The notes beneath the pieces are model-generated. The model was given only the letters and a program-made list of their open reading frames with translations, did not search any database and had not been told where the DNA came from. Below, in pieces: positions 62,718-64,000 of a stretch of DNA of 64,000 bases (the first letter of the stretch is position 1; each line of letters starts with the position of its first letter). The position numbers and the translations under genes are program-made. The stretch is from Parabacteroides sp. (GTDB lineage: Bacteria > Bacteroidota > Bacteroidia > Bacteroidales > Tannerellaceae): contig JAQVCX010000008.1 of NCBI GenBank assembly GCA_028689545.1, positions 1 to 64,000 of the forward strand, in the 5' to 3' direction.

Positions 62718-64000
62718 ATGATGAATAATTTATATTTCCAACTTGATGGAGATAAAACATCTTTTATCAAGTCGTTATTTAAAATACCAAGAATTATGAA
62801 GTTAGCCTTGTCTTTGATCTGTTTGTCTATATGGACATCTTTTGCGACTATCTCAAAAGCTCAAAACTCAGTTTTAACTTTGAAAGTGGCAAATGAGTCG
62901 ATAGAACGAGTATTGGAGAAAATAGAAAACCAGTCAGGATTTCATTTCTTTTATAATAGTAAGTTAGTAGATATTACTCAAGCTGTTTCTGTGGATGTAA
63001 GTAGTAAAGATATAACGGAAACTTTAGACTTGATATTCAAAAATTCTAATATACATTATAAAGTTACGGGTTCAGATGTGATACTGTCTGTGAAAGAAAT
63101 ACGACAAAATCGGACAAAAAGGAAAATTACGGGTACTGTTCTGGATAGTAAAGGAGAATCGATAATAGGTGCTAATGTAGTGGAGAAAGGAACAAGCAAT
63201 GGTACTATTACGGATATTGATGGGAATTTTAATCTAGAAGTACAAACAGATGCTATATTAGTTGTTTCCTATATAGGATATAGACCTAAGGAATTGCAGG
63301 TTGATAACCAATCCAATTATTCCGTGAAATTGGTGGATGATCTCAAAAATCTGGAAGAGGTGATAGTTGTGGGGTATGGTGTCCAAAAAAAGGTAAGTAC
63401 AACTAGCGCTGTTGCTCAATTAAAAAGTGAAGAATTGACAGTTCGTCCGACATCGAATACTCAACAAGCTTTACAAGGATTGTCTCCTGGATTAACAATA
63501 ACGGATGCGGGAGGAACTCCGGGGCGTTCTACGGCAACAGTGCGTGTCCGGGGTGTAACTACATTAACTACGACAAAAGATAATGTGATAATTGGTTCTA
63601 ATGACCCTTTGGTCTTAGTCGATGGAGTGGAGCAGCGTTTTGATGATATCAATGCGAATGATATTGAGTCCATATCTATATTGAAAGATGCGGCTTCTGC
63701 GGCAATTTATGGATCCAGAGCTGCGAATGGTGTAATTCTCGTGACAACCAAACGTGCTAAGTCTGGTGAAATTAGTGTTAAGTATAATGGCTTTTTCTCT
63801 TTGGTTAGTCCTCGGAATAAACCGAAACATATGGGATTAGAAGATTATTTGCGGTATCAGAATATGGCTTATGAAAATTCTGGAGCTAAACCTAAATATA
63901 CGGAAGATTATATCCAAGAGTATGTGAATGCTACAGACCGATTAAAATATCCTTTACCTAATGTATATATGGATGAGATGTATCATACGGCTCCTTTGTT
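62718..64000 (+). CDS. SusC/RagA-type TonB-linked receptor with STN signalling domain (3' end outside window)
   Basis: The frame runs from ATG 62718 to the window end without a stop (427 residues). A signal segment (about 27-49, ending SKAQ) is followed by an STN domain (about 51-125, LTLKVANESIERVLEKIENQ). Then comes a CarboxypepD_reg-like domain (about 136-208, ITGTVLDSKGESIIGANVV) ending in the SusC TonB-box-like LEEVIVVGYG. A plug follows (ALQGLSPGLTITDAGG, VRVRGVTTL, PLVLVDGVEQ, IEILKDA-type SISILKDAASAAIYGSRAAN). The STN domain marks it as the sensing receptor for the adjacent FecR/ECF sigma pair. A SusD gene would be expected just after the window. A second ATG at 62721 is possible. 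Confidence 0.93.
   Translation, partial: MMNNLYFQLDGDKTSFIKSLFKIPRIMKLALSLICLSIWTSFATISKAQNSVLTLKVANESIERVLEKIENQSGFHFFYNSKLVDITQAVSVDVSSKDITETLDLIFKNSNIHYKVTGSDVILSVKEIRQNRTKRKITGTVLDSKGESIIGANVVEKGTSNGTITDIDGNFNLEVQTDAILVVSYIGYRPKELQVDNQSNYSVKLVDDLKNLEEVIVVGYGVQKKVSTTSAVAQLKSEELTVRPTSNTQQALQGLSPGLTITDAGGTPGRSTATVRVRGVTTLTTTKDNVIIGSNDPLVLVDGVEQRFDDINANDIESISILKDAASAAIYGSRAANGVILVTTKRAKSGEISVKYNGFFSLVSPRNKPKHMGLEDYLRYQNMAYENSGAKPKYTEDYIQEYVNATDRLKYPLPNVYMDEMYHTAPL

Overview
The window is a chromosomal segment of a Bacteroidales bacterium, most like Parabacteroides (a P. distasonis-type genome). This is an inference from several signs. The division/cell-wall cluster has Bacteroidota order. Promoters carry the Bacteroides -7 box TAnnTTTG. 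It has an RprX/RprY two-component pair, several TonB-dependent receptors, an ECF sigma/FecR/STN-SusC system, and glycine-lipid (GlsA/GlsB-like) acyltransferases. No rRNA, tRNA or CRISPR array was seen.

Layout. 1-140: 3' end of an ISL3/ISAon1-like insertion sequence. 363-1888: a palindromic repeat array and an AAA ATPase gene. 2.0-15.5 kb (minus): metallophosphoesterase and Oar-like TonB receptor, an exported protein, a small beta-barrel protein, purL, a GH20 hexosaminidase lipoprotein and an MBL-fold hydrolase. 15.9-25.7 kb (plus): AAA-ATPase/PD-(D/E)XK protein, DUF6057 membrane protein with a CxxCH/beta-propeller lipoprotein, a truncated Mur-ligase-like protein, DUF4924, rfbD, prfC and apbE. 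25.9-30.4 kb (minus): HAD nucleotidase, coiled-coil lipoprotein, rsmI, a Glu/Pro/Val-rich protein and a RecD-like helicase. 30.5-32.6 kb (plus): membrane-anchored protein, DUF3822, rsmD. 32.5-36.1 kb (minus): cardiolipin synthase and the glycine-lipid acyltransferase pair.

36.4-51.9 kb (plus) is the complete peptidoglycan/division cluster rsmH-ftsL-ftsI-murE-mraY-murD-ftsW-murG-murC-ftsQ-ftsA-ftsZ, followed by yqeY and cstA. It makes lipid II (MurC/D/E, MraY, MurG), polymerises and crosslinks septal wall (FtsW, FtsI), and builds the Z-ring (FtsQ, FtsA, FtsZ). No mraZ lies directly upstream. 53.4-58.8 kb (minus): rprY, rprX and a beta-barrel TonB receptor. 59.1-64.0 kb: a serine-type sulfatase lipoprotein, then divergent ECF sigma factor and FecR anti-sigma genes, then an STN-bearing SusC that runs off the window. 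This looks like the edge of a polysaccharide utilisation locus for a possibly sulfated glycan.

The most unusual signal is a set of intergenic palindromic arrays with a common format but different sequences. Three loci (363-450, 15639-15726, 34123-34210) each hold four units of exactly 22 bp, built as a 16-bp inverted-repeat core plus a 6-bp spacer. A fourth (25787-25865) has 23-bp units. A fifth (60692-60751) is a perfect 29-bp inverted repeat that also reads with a 22-bp period. A solitary perfect 22-bp palindrome lies at 36249-36270. I know of no described element family with this layout; this is the best candidate for something new in the window.
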